Assembly: GCA_036268055.1 (NCBI GenBank) | Contig: DATAUW010000041.1 | Span: forward strand, 1 to 64,000 | Reading direction: 5' to 3' | DNA: 64,000 nucleotides | DNA from: Verrucomicrobiia bacterium | Lineage (GTDB): Bacteria > Verrucomicrobiota > Verrucomicrobiia > Limisphaerales > Pedosphaeraceae | Shown here: piece by piece, positions 40,009 through 48,061 of the stretch | Position numbering within the stretch: position 1 is the first letter of the stretch | How the letters are laid out: the number at the start of each line of letters is the position of its first letter | Translations under genes and position numbers: made by a program | The notes under the pieces: generated by a model | What the model saw: the letters and a program-made list of their open reading frames with translations, nothing else | Databases searched by the model: none | What the model was told of the DNA's origin: nothing

Positions 40009-42225
40009 ATGCCTTTAAATTTAATGCCCGCCCTGCCCGCGATGTGCCGGCAGAATTTTTTTAATTTTAAACCGCGATTCGTTCGCAGCGTTGCCGCCGT
40101 ATTGTTGTTTGCGATGCCGGCATTGCCGGGTTTTGCGCGAGAGCAGACGGATGTTCGCGAATCGCTCGATGCCTGCAACGTGACGTGGAATGAACCGGGG
40201 CCGACTTCGGCGGAATCCATGCCGCTGGGCAATGGCGACATCGGTCTGAATGTGTGGGTCGAGCCGAGTGGTGATCTGCTTTTCTACATCGGCAAAAGTG
40301 ATTCGTGGGATGAAGATGTGCGGTCGGATCACGGCTTGATGAAGCTGGGAAAAATTCGCGTGTCGGCAAAACCCAATATGTTTGCCGCAGGCGCAAAATT
40401 TTCGCAGATGCTCAAGTTGCAGGATGGCGAGATTCAAGTGGATGAAGGCTCGGGCACTGAGGCGATTCATTTTCGCGTTTGGGTGGATGCGAATCATCCA
40501 GCGATTCATGTTGAAGCCAAAAGTGACGGGCAGCCGGTCTCGCTGGCGGTGGCGTTGGAAGATTGGCGACTGTCGCAGAGGAATCCGGATGTCATTCTGC
40601 CGAATCAGACTAACCAGATTGTCTGGTATCATCGGAATGGTTTATCGGCTCAGCATGTTAGCAACTTAACTTTTGGCGGAGTGATTGAGGGCAAAGGCTT
40701 TGTCAGCACGAATGCCGCGATGCTCGAATCGTCTTCGCCCGCGAAAACTCAAGTGGTGTCCGTTTATCCGTTGACCGCAGCGACAGCTACGCCGGATGAA
40801 TGGGTGTCGAAGGCCGAGGCGCAGGCGAAGCAACTTGAATCGGTGAAATTGGAGCGCGCGCGCGCTGAGCATCAAAAATGGTGGTCACAATTCTGGCATC
40901 GCAGTTGGATATTTGTCAGTGGCGATCATCATGCTGATGAGGTAAGCCACGCATATATTCTTCAACGATTCGTCACGGCGTGCGCCGGGCGCGGGGCGTA
41001 TCCGATCAAGTTCAACGGCTCGCTGTTCGTGGTGGATGATCCCGCGTTGCCGCAAGGCAATGGCCGCGCGCCGCGCGCGGTGACGGCGGACTATCGCACC
41101 TGGGGCGGGCAATATTGGTTTCAAAATACGCGGGCGATGTATTGGCCGTGCCTGGAGGCGGGCGATTTTGAGATGATGCTGCCGCTGTTCAAAATGTATT
41201 CGGCTATGCTGCCCGCGAATGCGGCGCAGGTTCGCGAATATTATCATCACGGCGGCGCGTACTTCGCCGAGACGGCGCCGTTCTGGGGCGGGTTGCGGTA
41301 TTGGGGGCCGGAAGTGAAGGAGGATTGGACCGGGCATTATTTCACGCCGATCCTCGAATTGAGCATGATGATGTTTGATTATTATGAGTTCACCGGCGAC
41401 AAAAAATTCGCGAAGGAAATGCTGGTTCCGGTGGCGTCGGCTGGCGTGCAATTTTTTAATGAACATTTTGGCCGTGACGACCAGGGTAAAATCCTTTTGG
41501 ACCCGGATAACGCGATTGAGATGTATTGGAAAGTCCACGATCCCGCGCCAGACATCGCTGGTTTGCGAGCGATTCTGCCGCGCCTGATTGCGCTGCCGGA
41601 TGATCTGGTCACGGCATCCAATCGGGTTGCGTGGCAGAAAATGTTGGGTGAAATTCCGGAATTGCCCGTCGGAACTCGCGATGGAAAAACCGCCCTGCTC
41701 CCTTACACCGGCCCGCAAACTGCGCGGTTTCGCAACGGTGAAAACCCGGAGCTATATGCGGTTTATCCTTTTCGGCTTTATGGAATCGGCGAACCGGATT
41801 TGAACCTGGCGATTGATACTTTTAACACGCGCCGGATGACGCAGATGGGCTGCTGGGTGCAGGACCCGATCCAAGCGGCGATGCTCGGCCTCACGGATGT
41901 CGCGCGAAAATATACGACGTATGATTTGACCAACAAGGAACCGCGCCTGAAGTTTCCGGTTTTTTGGGCCAAGAAAAATGATTACGCGCCGGACGAAGAC
42001 GATGGCGGCAATGGCCAACATGCGTTGCAGGAAATGTTGATGCTCACGCAGGGCAGCAAAATATTTCTGCTGCCCGCATGGCCGCAGGGTTGGGATGCCG
42101 ATTTCAAATTAAACGCCCCGTTCGAGACCACGGTCGAGGGACGCGTTCAGAATGGAAAAGTCGTCAATCTCGTAGTCACTCCCAAAAAACGCGCGGCGGA
42201 TGTGGTGGATATGTCGGCGCATTAA
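40009..42225 (+). CDS. secreted GH95-like (DUF5703) carbohydrate-active protein
   Basis: The 738-aa product has an N-terminal signal segment (FVRSVAAVLLFAMPALPGFA). The first 280 residues form a beta-sandwich (SAESMPLGNGDIGLNVWVEP, FYIGKSDSWDED), the remainder an (alpha/alpha)6-barrel (WGGQYWFQNTRAMYWPCLEA, FWGGLRYWGPEVKEDWTGHY, NGQHALQEMLMLTQG). This layout matches the DUF5703 group related to GH95 alpha-L-fucosidases. Substrate is unknown; fucose- or galactose-containing plant or algal glycans are typical for relatives. An acid near EMYWKVHDPAPD could be catalytic, but I cannot assign it. It starts a likely operon with the following esterase (20 bp gap). Confidence 0.75.
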   Translation: MPLNLMPALPAMCRQNFFNFKPRFVRSVAAVLLFAMPALPGFAREQTDVRESLDACNVTWNEPGPTSAESMPLGNGDIGLNVWVEPSGDLLFYIGKSDSWDEDVRSDHGLMKLGKIRVSAKPNMFAAGAKFSQMLKLQDGEIQVDEGSGTEAIHFRVWVDANHPAIHVEAKSDGQPVSLAVALEDWRLSQRNPDVILPNQTNQIVWYHRNGLSAQHVSNLTFGGVIEGKGFVSTNAAMLESSSPAKTQVVSVYPLTAATATPDEWVSKAEAQAKQLESVKLERARAEHQKWWSQFWHRSWIFVSGDHHADEVSHAYILQRFVTACAGRGAYPIKFNGSLFVVDDPALPQGNGRAPRAVTADYRTWGGQYWFQNTRAMYWPCLEAGDFEMMLPLFKMYSAMLPANAAQVREYYHHGGAYFAETAPFWGGLRYWGPEVKEDWTGHYFTPILELSMMMFDYYEFTGDKKFAKEMLVPVASAGVQFFNEHFGRDDQGKILLDPDNAIEMYWKVHDPAPDIAGLRAILPRLIALPDDLVTASNRVAWQKMLGEIPELPVGTRDGKTALLPYTGPQTARFRNGENPELYAVYPFRLYGIGEPDLNLAIDTFNTRRMTQMGCWVQDPIQAAMLGLTDVARKYTTYDLTNKEPRLKFPVFWAKKNDYAPDEDDGGNGQHALQEMLMLTQGSKIFLLPAWPQGWDADFKLNAPFETTVEGRVQNGKVVNLVVTPKKRAADVVDMSAH

Positions 42226-42245
42226 CACTCAAAAGACATATACCG

Positions 42246-43127
42246 ATGAACTACGAAATTATTAATTCAAACTGTTTAATGGGCCGCCGTCGTTTTACAA
42301 ATTTGATTCGCGCCAGTTTTGTATTTGCGTTGATGATGATGGCCTCCTTCGTGCGCGCGGATGATGAGCGCGTGACCAAAGACCTCGTTTATAGCACGGT
42401 GAATGGACGCAAGTTATTGCTGGATTTCTATCGTCCTGCGACGCCGCCGCCCGCGGATGGGTATCCGTTGATCATCAGCATTCACGGCGGAGCGTGGGCA
42501 GGCGCGGACCGCCACAACGATTTGATATTGCGCAAGCTCACCAATAGCGGTTACGCGCTGGCCAGTATTGATTATCGCGTCAGCGGCGAGGCGAAATATC
42601 CGGCGCAAATTGATGACTGCCGGGAAGCCGTGCGCTGGCTGGTGGCCAATGCCGCGTCACTGCACGTCAACACGAATAAATTTGTCGCCACGGGCATTTC
42701 CGCCGGTGGACATCTTTCGTTGCTGCTGGGTCTTTCACAGCCGCACGGAGATCGGACAATCAAGGCGGTTTGCGCGCTTTATGGGCCCGCGGATTTGGTC
42801 GAAATACTTCCGCCTGACATGCGCGACAAAAAGTCCAACGCTGTCGCCGCGTTGCTTGGCGGTTCAGTCACGGAAAAGCTGGCGCTCGCTCGCGAAGCCA
42901 GTCCGATCACTTATGTCAGCAAGGACTCGATTCCGATTCTGCTGTATCACGGAGAACAGGATAAACTCGTGCCTGTCGCCCAGAGCATTGCGCTGAATGC
43001 GGCGATGAAGGCAGCGGGAGCGCAATCAACGCTCGTCATTTATAAAGACAAAGGCCACGCCTTTGGGCTGGACGATCAAGCCCTGGCGCAAGTGAAAGAG
43101 TTTTACGACCGTTGCCTGAAAGATTAA
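42246..43127 (+). CDS. secreted BD-FAE-like esterase/lipase
   Basis: The 293-aa product has a signal region (FTNLIRASFVFALMMMASFV, cleavage near RA-DDERV) and an alpha/beta-hydrolase fold. The oxyanion loop is IISIHGGAWAG, the nucleophile S152 lies in GISAGGHLSLL, the acid is D in HGEQDKLVP and the histidine is in DKGHAFGLD. Such enzymes remove acetyl or feruloyl groups from plant polysaccharides. Its place right after the GH95-like gene fits debranching of the same substrate. An in-frame start 56 codons upstream lies inside the preceding gene and would spoil the signal peptide. It meets the convergent permease gene with no gap. Confidence 0.82.
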   Translation: MNYEIINSNCLMGRRRFTNLIRASFVFALMMMASFVRADDERVTKDLVYSTVNGRKLLLDFYRPATPPPADGYPLIISIHGGAWAGADRHNDLILRKLTNSGYALASIDYRVSGEAKYPAQIDDCREAVRWLVANAASLHVNTNKFVATGISAGGHLSLLLGLSQPHGDRTIKAVCALYGPADLVEILPPDMRDKKSNAVAALLGGSVTEKLALAREASPITYVSKDSIPILLYHGEQDKLVPVAQSIALNAAMKAAGAQSTLVIYKDKGHAFGLDDQALAQVKEFYDRCLKD

Positions 43128-44534
43128 TTACGCTTCCGTTCTTTTTTGGAAAGGCCAGGTGCCGGAAATTGCGGACCAAATCAGGAACGCGACGATTCCG
43201 ACAATCAAAGCTCCGGTGCTGTAGAGCATCTGATTTTCTCCGGAAGTCACAAAAAGAAAAATCCATCCGGCAAGGGCCAGCAAGGCAGGCAGCGGATACA
43301 GCCACATCTTGAACGGACGTTCACTGGCGGGTTTGATTTTGCGCAGCCGCATCACCGCAAAGATTTGGCCGATGAATTGCACGAGAATGCGCATGGTTAC
43401 GAGCGTATCAATCACGACTTGCAAAGGGTAAAAACTCGCGGCGATGGATAACACGCCGATGAGCAGCAGGGAGAAGTGCGGAAATTGTTTTGTGCGATGG
43501 AGTTTTCCAAAAATCCGGAAGAAGCCGCCGTCCTGTGCCGCCGCGAAGGGAATGCGCGAGTATCCGAGCATCAAGGCGAATACGGAAGCAAAGCTCGTCC
43601 AGAGCACCATGACCGTAAAAATCAAGGCGGCTTTTGAACCGTAAAGTTTTTCGATAAAGATGGAAGCGATTGGCGGCGCATCCGCGTTGGGATCTTTAAG
43701 CGCAAATTCGCGCCACGAAATCACGCCGTTGATCGAGAGATTCATCGCAATATAGATGACAGCAACAGCAAACAGGCTGATAAGAATGGAGCGTGGAATG
43801 ACCTTGCCGGGATTTTTAACTTCATCACCCAAATAGCAAACGTCGTAATAACCAAGATAATCGTAAATGCCAATCCGAGCGGCTGCGCCAATGCCAAAAA
43901 CAAAACCCATGCTGAAATCAAACGCCTTCGGCGGAAAATCGAATGCAATGCGGGGATTGAAATGGCCCGCGCCACCGAAGATGACCACGCCCGTGGTCAA
44001 CAAAACACCGATCCAAAGCGCAACGGTGATTTTTCCAATGGAATTAATTTTGCGATACAGCAAGGCGATGGCGACGACGCCCAGCGCCGCCGTAATGAGT
44101 TTTAATCGCAGGTCCAACTGCGCATCGCCGGCGACCGGCCAAAAATAATGCAGGTATTGTTTGAAGCCGATGAAGCCGGTGCCGATTTCCAACGGGCCGC
44201 TGATGATGAATTGCCAGATGAAAAGAAACGCCATCAGGCGTCCCCAGGTTTCGCGGCCAAAACCTTCGCGCAAATAAACGTAGGAACCGCCCGAACCGGG
44301 CATGGCCGCGCCGAGTTCCGCCCACACCAAGCCATCGGGAATCGCGATGAGCAAACCGACGATCCAGCCGAGCATCGCCTGGGGACCGCCGCCATTGATC
44401 GCGCCCATCAGTGCAGGAATCGTGATGAACGGCCCGACGCCGACCATGTTCGACATGTTGAGCGCGGTGGATTGGAGCAGACCGAATCGGCGTTGAAGGT
44501 GGGGAGATTCGGCGGCAGAAGGTTGGTTTGCCAT
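43128..44534 (-). CDS. APC-family amino acid permease
   Basis: The 468-aa product has about 12 membrane helices and the APC landmark helix-1 region NMSNMVGVGPFITIPALMGA, then LVWAELGAAMPGSGGSYVYL on helix 3. Middle segments include FSMGFVFGIGAAARIGIYDY, where GIG/A repeats line the path in this superfamily. It probably imports an amino acid or amine with a proton or sodium. Loss of charged residues in the core means the substrate cannot be predicted. It is convergent with the esterase and divergent from the GH2 gene. Confidence 0.86.
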   Translation of the reverse strand: MANQPSAAESPHLQRRFGLLQSTALNMSNMVGVGPFITIPALMGAINGGGPQAMLGWIVGLLIAIPDGLVWAELGAAMPGSGGSYVYLREGFGRETWGRLMAFLFIWQFIISGPLEIGTGFIGFKQYLHYFWPVAGDAQLDLRLKLITAALGVVAIALLYRKINSIGKITVALWIGVLLTTGVVIFGGAGHFNPRIAFDFPPKAFDFSMGFVFGIGAAARIGIYDYLGYYDVCYLGDEVKNPGKVIPRSILISLFAVAVIYIAMNLSINGVISWREFALKDPNADAPPIASIFIEKLYGSKAALIFTVMVLWTSFASVFALMLGYSRIPFAAAQDGGFFRIFGKLHRTKQFPHFSLLLIGVLSIAASFYPLQVVIDTLVTMRILVQFIGQIFAVMRLRKIKPASERPFKMWLYPLPALLALAGWIFLFVTSGENQMLYSTGALIVGIVAFLIWSAISGTWPFQKRTEA

Positions 44535-44625
44535 GCGCGGATTTTGTATGCGATGCGAAGGCGCGCGGAAAGTTTAAAGTTATGAAGGGCGATGACCGGT
44601 AGTGGAGTGGAAAGCAATTCCTGGC

Positions 44626-44652
44626 GGACCGCGGGTCTGTGACCCGCAGCAA
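44626..44652 (-). repeat. CGGGTC palindromic repeat (copy 2, inverted)
   Basis: Reverse-complement copy of the element at 5705-5733, with TG/CA changes in the loop. Paired with the direct copy at 44710 it makes a 113-bp inverted repeat between the permease and the GH2 gene. Confidence 0.65.
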
Positions 44653-44709
44653 GGTTCATGCGGTCAAACCGGTCTTGAATCAGCCTGACGCGGCAATCTT
44701 AATTGTGAA

Positions 44710-44738
44710 TTGCTGCGGGTCATAGACCCGCGGTCCGT
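44710..44738 (+). repeat. CGGGTC palindromic repeat (copy 3)
   Basis: Identical over 29 bp to the copy at 5705-5733. It lies 56 bp before the start of the GH2 gene, so it may overlap its promoter region. Confidence 0.65.
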
Positions 44739-44794
44739 TGGGAAGCGAAGGTGCTTGCGGGAATAATAATTATAATATTAGCTAACGCGCGCGT

Positions 44795-47404
44795 ATGAGA
44801 AAAACTTTTTCCCTGCCGAGCCTCACGCTGGCCATGATTTTCCTGCTCAGCCATGCCGCATGCGCCGTGGATGGCTGGCCTTCAGACAATGACCATATTG
44901 TTTACCTGCGCGATGGCTGGACGGTATCGCCAAGCTCATCCGACACCAATGCCTCGCCCGATAGCCTGCCCGCTGGCGGACATCCGGCTTCCGTGCCGGA
45001 AACTGTGCTGGCTTCGCTCGTGGGTGACGGGGTTTACACAGATATTTTTACCGGCACGAATCTCGCAAAAATCCCCATGGAACCTTTTGAGAAGCCGTGG
45101 TGGTATCGCAAAGAAATTGACGTCACCGCCGACCAGGCGGCGGAAGGCGCGACGCTTATTTTTGAAGGCATTAATTATCGCGCGAACATCTGGCTCAATG
45201 GTCAAAAACTGGCGGGCGAAGATACTATTTTCGGCGCGTTTCGCATTTTTAAATTGGATGTCACCGGCCATTTGAAGGCGGGGAAAAACCGGCTCGCAGT
45301 GGAAGTATTTCCGCCGAAAAGCGGCGATTTCACGATGGGTTTTGTGGATTGGAATCCCAAGCCGCCGGACAAAAACATGGGTTTGTTTCGCCCGGTCAAA
45401 TTACATTTTTATAATACCGTTTCGGTGGACAATGTATTTGTTGAAAGCAAAATTGATCACGCGAATTGGCGGACCGCGGCGTTGACCGTGCGGGCGGATG
45501 TCATGAACCATTCGGATAAATTGGTTCAGGCCGTGTTGAAAGGCGAAGTGGACGGGCGGCATTTTAGAGAATTGGTATCGCTGCGGCCAAAGGAAGAAAA
45601 GTCAGTGACTTTGACCACGCAGGAACATCGGGAACTTTTATTTGACGACGCACATCTCTGGTGGCCATGGGAATTGGGTGAGCCGAATCTTTATACGTTG
45701 AATTTAAATTGCGATGCGAATGGTGCCGTGTGCGACGAGACGAGCACGCGTTTTGGCATTCGCGAAGTTTCGGATTACGTCAATGCGGATGGCTATCGCG
45801 CTTACAAGGTAAACGGCAAACGTGTTTTGATTCGCGGAGGCGGTTGGGCGGATGAATTGCTGCTGCGCGAGAGCGAAACCAACCTGACCGCGCAGGTGCA
45901 TTACACACGCGACATGAATCTCAACACGATTCGACTCGAAGGTATTTGGGGCAGCAGCCAGCGGCTTTACGATCTGGCCGATGAAAATGGTTTGCTGGTG
46001 ATGGTAGGCTGGAGTTGCCAATGGGAATGGGGAAATTATTTTGGCGGCAAGGAAAATCCCAAATACGGCGGCTTCACCACCGAGGCGGAGATGACGCTCG
46101 GGACGAATTATCTTCATGACCAGGTTTATTGGCTGCGCAATCATCCGTCCATTTACGTCTGGGTGCTCGGCAGTGACAAACTGCCGCGACCGGATATGGA
46201 GCGGCGTTATGATTCCATGCTTGCGGTGATTGATCCGACGCGCCCGACGTTGAAAAGCTGCGGCGGCGGCACGAGCGATGTGAGCGGGCCTTCGCGCGTG
46301 AAGATGGAAGGTCCTTATGATTATGTGACGCCGGATTATTGGTATCTCGACGACAAACACGGCGGCGCGTACGGCTTCAACACCGAGACCGGTCCCGGCC
46401 CGCAACCACCGCCGCTGGAAAGTCTCAAGCGCATGTTTCCGGGCGACGAACTTTGGCCGATCAACAGCGCGTGGAATTTTCATTGCGGACGCGGTGAATT
46501 CGGCAACATGAAACGCTACCTGAAAGCGTTCGATGCGCGTTATGGCAAGGCCGATACGGTTGAGGATTTCGCCGCGCGCAGCCAGGCCGCGAATTACGAA
46601 GCGATTCGCCCGATGTATGAGGCGTTTTCCGCGAACCTGCCGAAGACCACAGGCATCATTCAATGGATGCTCAATCCGTCGTGGCCGAAATTATACTGGC
46701 AGCTTTACGATTATTATATGGTTCCGGGTGGCGCGTATTTCGGCGCGAAGAAGGGCGCGGCGCCGATTGCGGCGATTTATAATTACGGCGACGGCGGGGT
46801 TTATCTCGCGAACCAGGTGGATGCCGAGCAAGGCGAAATGCAAATGACGATCAACGTCTATGATTTGGAATCGAAAAAGGTTTTCTCTACCAACATCACG
46901 GCGGAGTGTCCCGTGTTCGGCGCTAGGAAACTTTTGGATCTGCACACGGTGAAATTGCCCACGCCGGTGTATTTTCTGGAATTGCAGGTCACCAATAGCG
47001 CCGGAAAAGATGCGGCGGATAATTTTTATTGGTTGTCGGCCAAGCCGGATTTGCTGGATGAGAAAAAGAGCGAGTGGTACGTGACGCCGAATACGTCATT
47101 CGCGGATTTTACGGCTTTGAATCGGTTGCCCAAAGCGCATGTGGACTCCACGGTTTATTTTACTCCGACTGCGGGCGGTATGGATGCGGAAGTCACGCTC
47201 GCGAACACGGACAGTCATCTGGCGTTTTTTGTGGAGATGTCGGTCGTGGGGGCGGTGTCGTATGAAATACTCACGCCGGTGGTGTGGACGGATAATTACG
47301 TTTCCTTGCCGCCGGGCGTGAAACGGGTTTATCGGGCGCATATTCCTTCGGTCGCGCTGGGAGAGAGACCAGAATTGCGGTTGGAAGGCTGGAATTTGCG
47401 GTAG
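44795..47404 (+). CDS. GH2 exo-beta-D-glucosaminidase-like enzyme
   Basis: The 869-aa product has a signal peptide (PSLTLAMIFLLSHAACAV) and the modular GH2 layout: sugar-binding sandwich (WWYRKEIDVTADQAA, IFEGINYRANIWLNG), Ig-like domain, and a TIM barrel beginning KVNGKRVLIRGGGWADELLL. The barrel carries YVWVLGSDKLP with D461 and FNTETGPG with E531. In exo-beta-D-glucosaminidases of the CsxA type the acid is an Asp in GSD rather than the usual Glu of NE, so chitosan oligosaccharides are the best guess. A C-terminal extension of about 300 residues forms beta domains. Other GH2 activities such as mannosidase are possible. Confidence 0.8.
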   Translation: MRKTFSLPSLTLAMIFLLSHAACAVDGWPSDNDHIVYLRDGWTVSPSSSDTNASPDSLPAGGHPASVPETVLASLVGDGVYTDIFTGTNLAKIPMEPFEKPWWYRKEIDVTADQAAEGATLIFEGINYRANIWLNGQKLAGEDTIFGAFRIFKLDVTGHLKAGKNRLAVEVFPPKSGDFTMGFVDWNPKPPDKNMGLFRPVKLHFYNTVSVDNVFVESKIDHANWRTAALTVRADVMNHSDKLVQAVLKGEVDGRHFRELVSLRPKEEKSVTLTTQEHRELLFDDAHLWWPWELGEPNLYTLNLNCDANGAVCDETSTRFGIREVSDYVNADGYRAYKVNGKRVLIRGGGWADELLLRESETNLTAQVHYTRDMNLNTIRLEGIWGSSQRLYDLADENGLLVMVGWSCQWEWGNYFGGKENPKYGGFTTEAEMTLGTNYLHDQVYWLRNHPSIYVWVLGSDKLPRPDMERRYDSMLAVIDPTRPTLKSCGGGTSDVSGPSRVKMEGPYDYVTPDYWYLDDKHGGAYGFNTETGPGPQPPPLESLKRMFPGDELWPINSAWNFHCGRGEFGNMKRYLKAFDARYGKADTVEDFAARSQAANYEAIRPMYEAFSANLPKTTGIIQWMLNPSWPKLYWQLYDYYMVPGGAYFGAKKGAAPIAAIYNYGDGGVYLANQVDAEQGEMQMTINVYDLESKKVFSTNITAECPVFGARKLLDLHTVKLPTPVYFLELQVTNSAGKDAADNFYWLSAKPDLLDEKKSEWYVTPNTSFADFTALNRLPKAHVDSTVYFTPTAGGMDAEVTLANTDSHLAFFVEMSVVGAVSYEILTPVVWTDNYVSLPPGVKRVYRAHIPSVALGERPELRLEGWNLR

Positions 47405-47478
47405 GCAAGCAAAACCGGGGAGCAACCGGACATTGTTCGCGATGATAGCCAAGGTGGAAACGCCTGCGGTTTTGAAGA

Positions 47479-47551
47479 GCGCATTTGTATCCTATGGAAG
47501 GGTGGATTGTATTGGGGAAATGTGGCATGGTGGGGGACAGTTCTTTGAAAA
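47479..47551 (-). repeat. second block of the two-part repeat element (inverted copy)
   Basis: GCATTTGTATCCTATGGAAG, GGTGGATTGTATTGGGGAAA and AGTTCTTTGAAAA match, in reverse complement, the block at 8855-8933. It lies 75 bp after the GH2 stop. The 653-bp gap from 47405 to 48057 holds this block, the iterons and a possible small frame. Confidence 0.7.
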
Positions 47552-47674
47552 TGGAGCTGATAGTTGACATGGAGCCGGGTTGGGTGACCAAGGTTTTCTG
47601 AAGGGCGAGATGGATAAAAAACGCCATTGAAGTGTTTTAAGCGAGCCAAAAAGGCTGGGTCAGTTGAAATTTGG

Positions 47675-47736
47675 TTCGGAAAAGTTCGCCTGAGTTCGCG
47701 TTGGCTCGGATAAGTTCGGATAAGTTCGCTTAACGG
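47675..47736 (-). repeat. 10-bp iteron array (inverted copy)
   Basis: On the minus strand, GTTAAGCGAACTTATC, CGAACTTATC, CGAGCCAACG, CGAACTCAGG, CGAACTTTTC repeats every 10 bp, matching the array at 8719-8801. It is 123 bp from its companion block here and 53 bp in the other copy, so the centre of the element is variable. Confidence 0.72.
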
Positions 47737-47920
47737 AGGAAAAAAAATTATTGAGTGAATGGCCTGTGCCTTACCGGCTTGCCAATAAAATCGCTTCCCG
47801 TGGCGTCTTTGCTCGAACGGGTTAGCGACATTCCAAGAGCCGTTAGGCCATGGACCGATACCCCAAATGCGAGCGTTAAAACTTGATTTTAAGGGCAATT
47901 CTGCGAGGATTGCTCCTTAC

Positions 47921-48061
47921 ATGACTTACCGGCGCGACGAATCTAAGGAATCCAACTCACAGGCTATTCATCCGGATGGAGTGGGTATCTTTTCCAAAGA
48001 CGTTTCGCAATTACTTGGAAGCTGGGCGGCAATGGCACGAGACCAGCTAAGTCACCAATGA
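47921..48061 (+). CDS. possible 46-aa frame overlapping the subtilase start
   Basis: This small frame encodes MTYRRDESKESNSQAIHPDG followed by VGIFSKDVSQLLGSWAAMAR, and its stop overlaps the subtilase ATG as ATGA. That overlap would allow coupling. There is no good ribosome binding site, and I recognise no family. An upstream in-frame ATG at 47867 would make 64 residues. It may be a chance frame or the leader of the protease transcript. Confidence 0.25.
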   Translation: MTYRRDESKESNSQAIHPDGVGIFSKDVSQLLGSWAAMARDQLSHQ

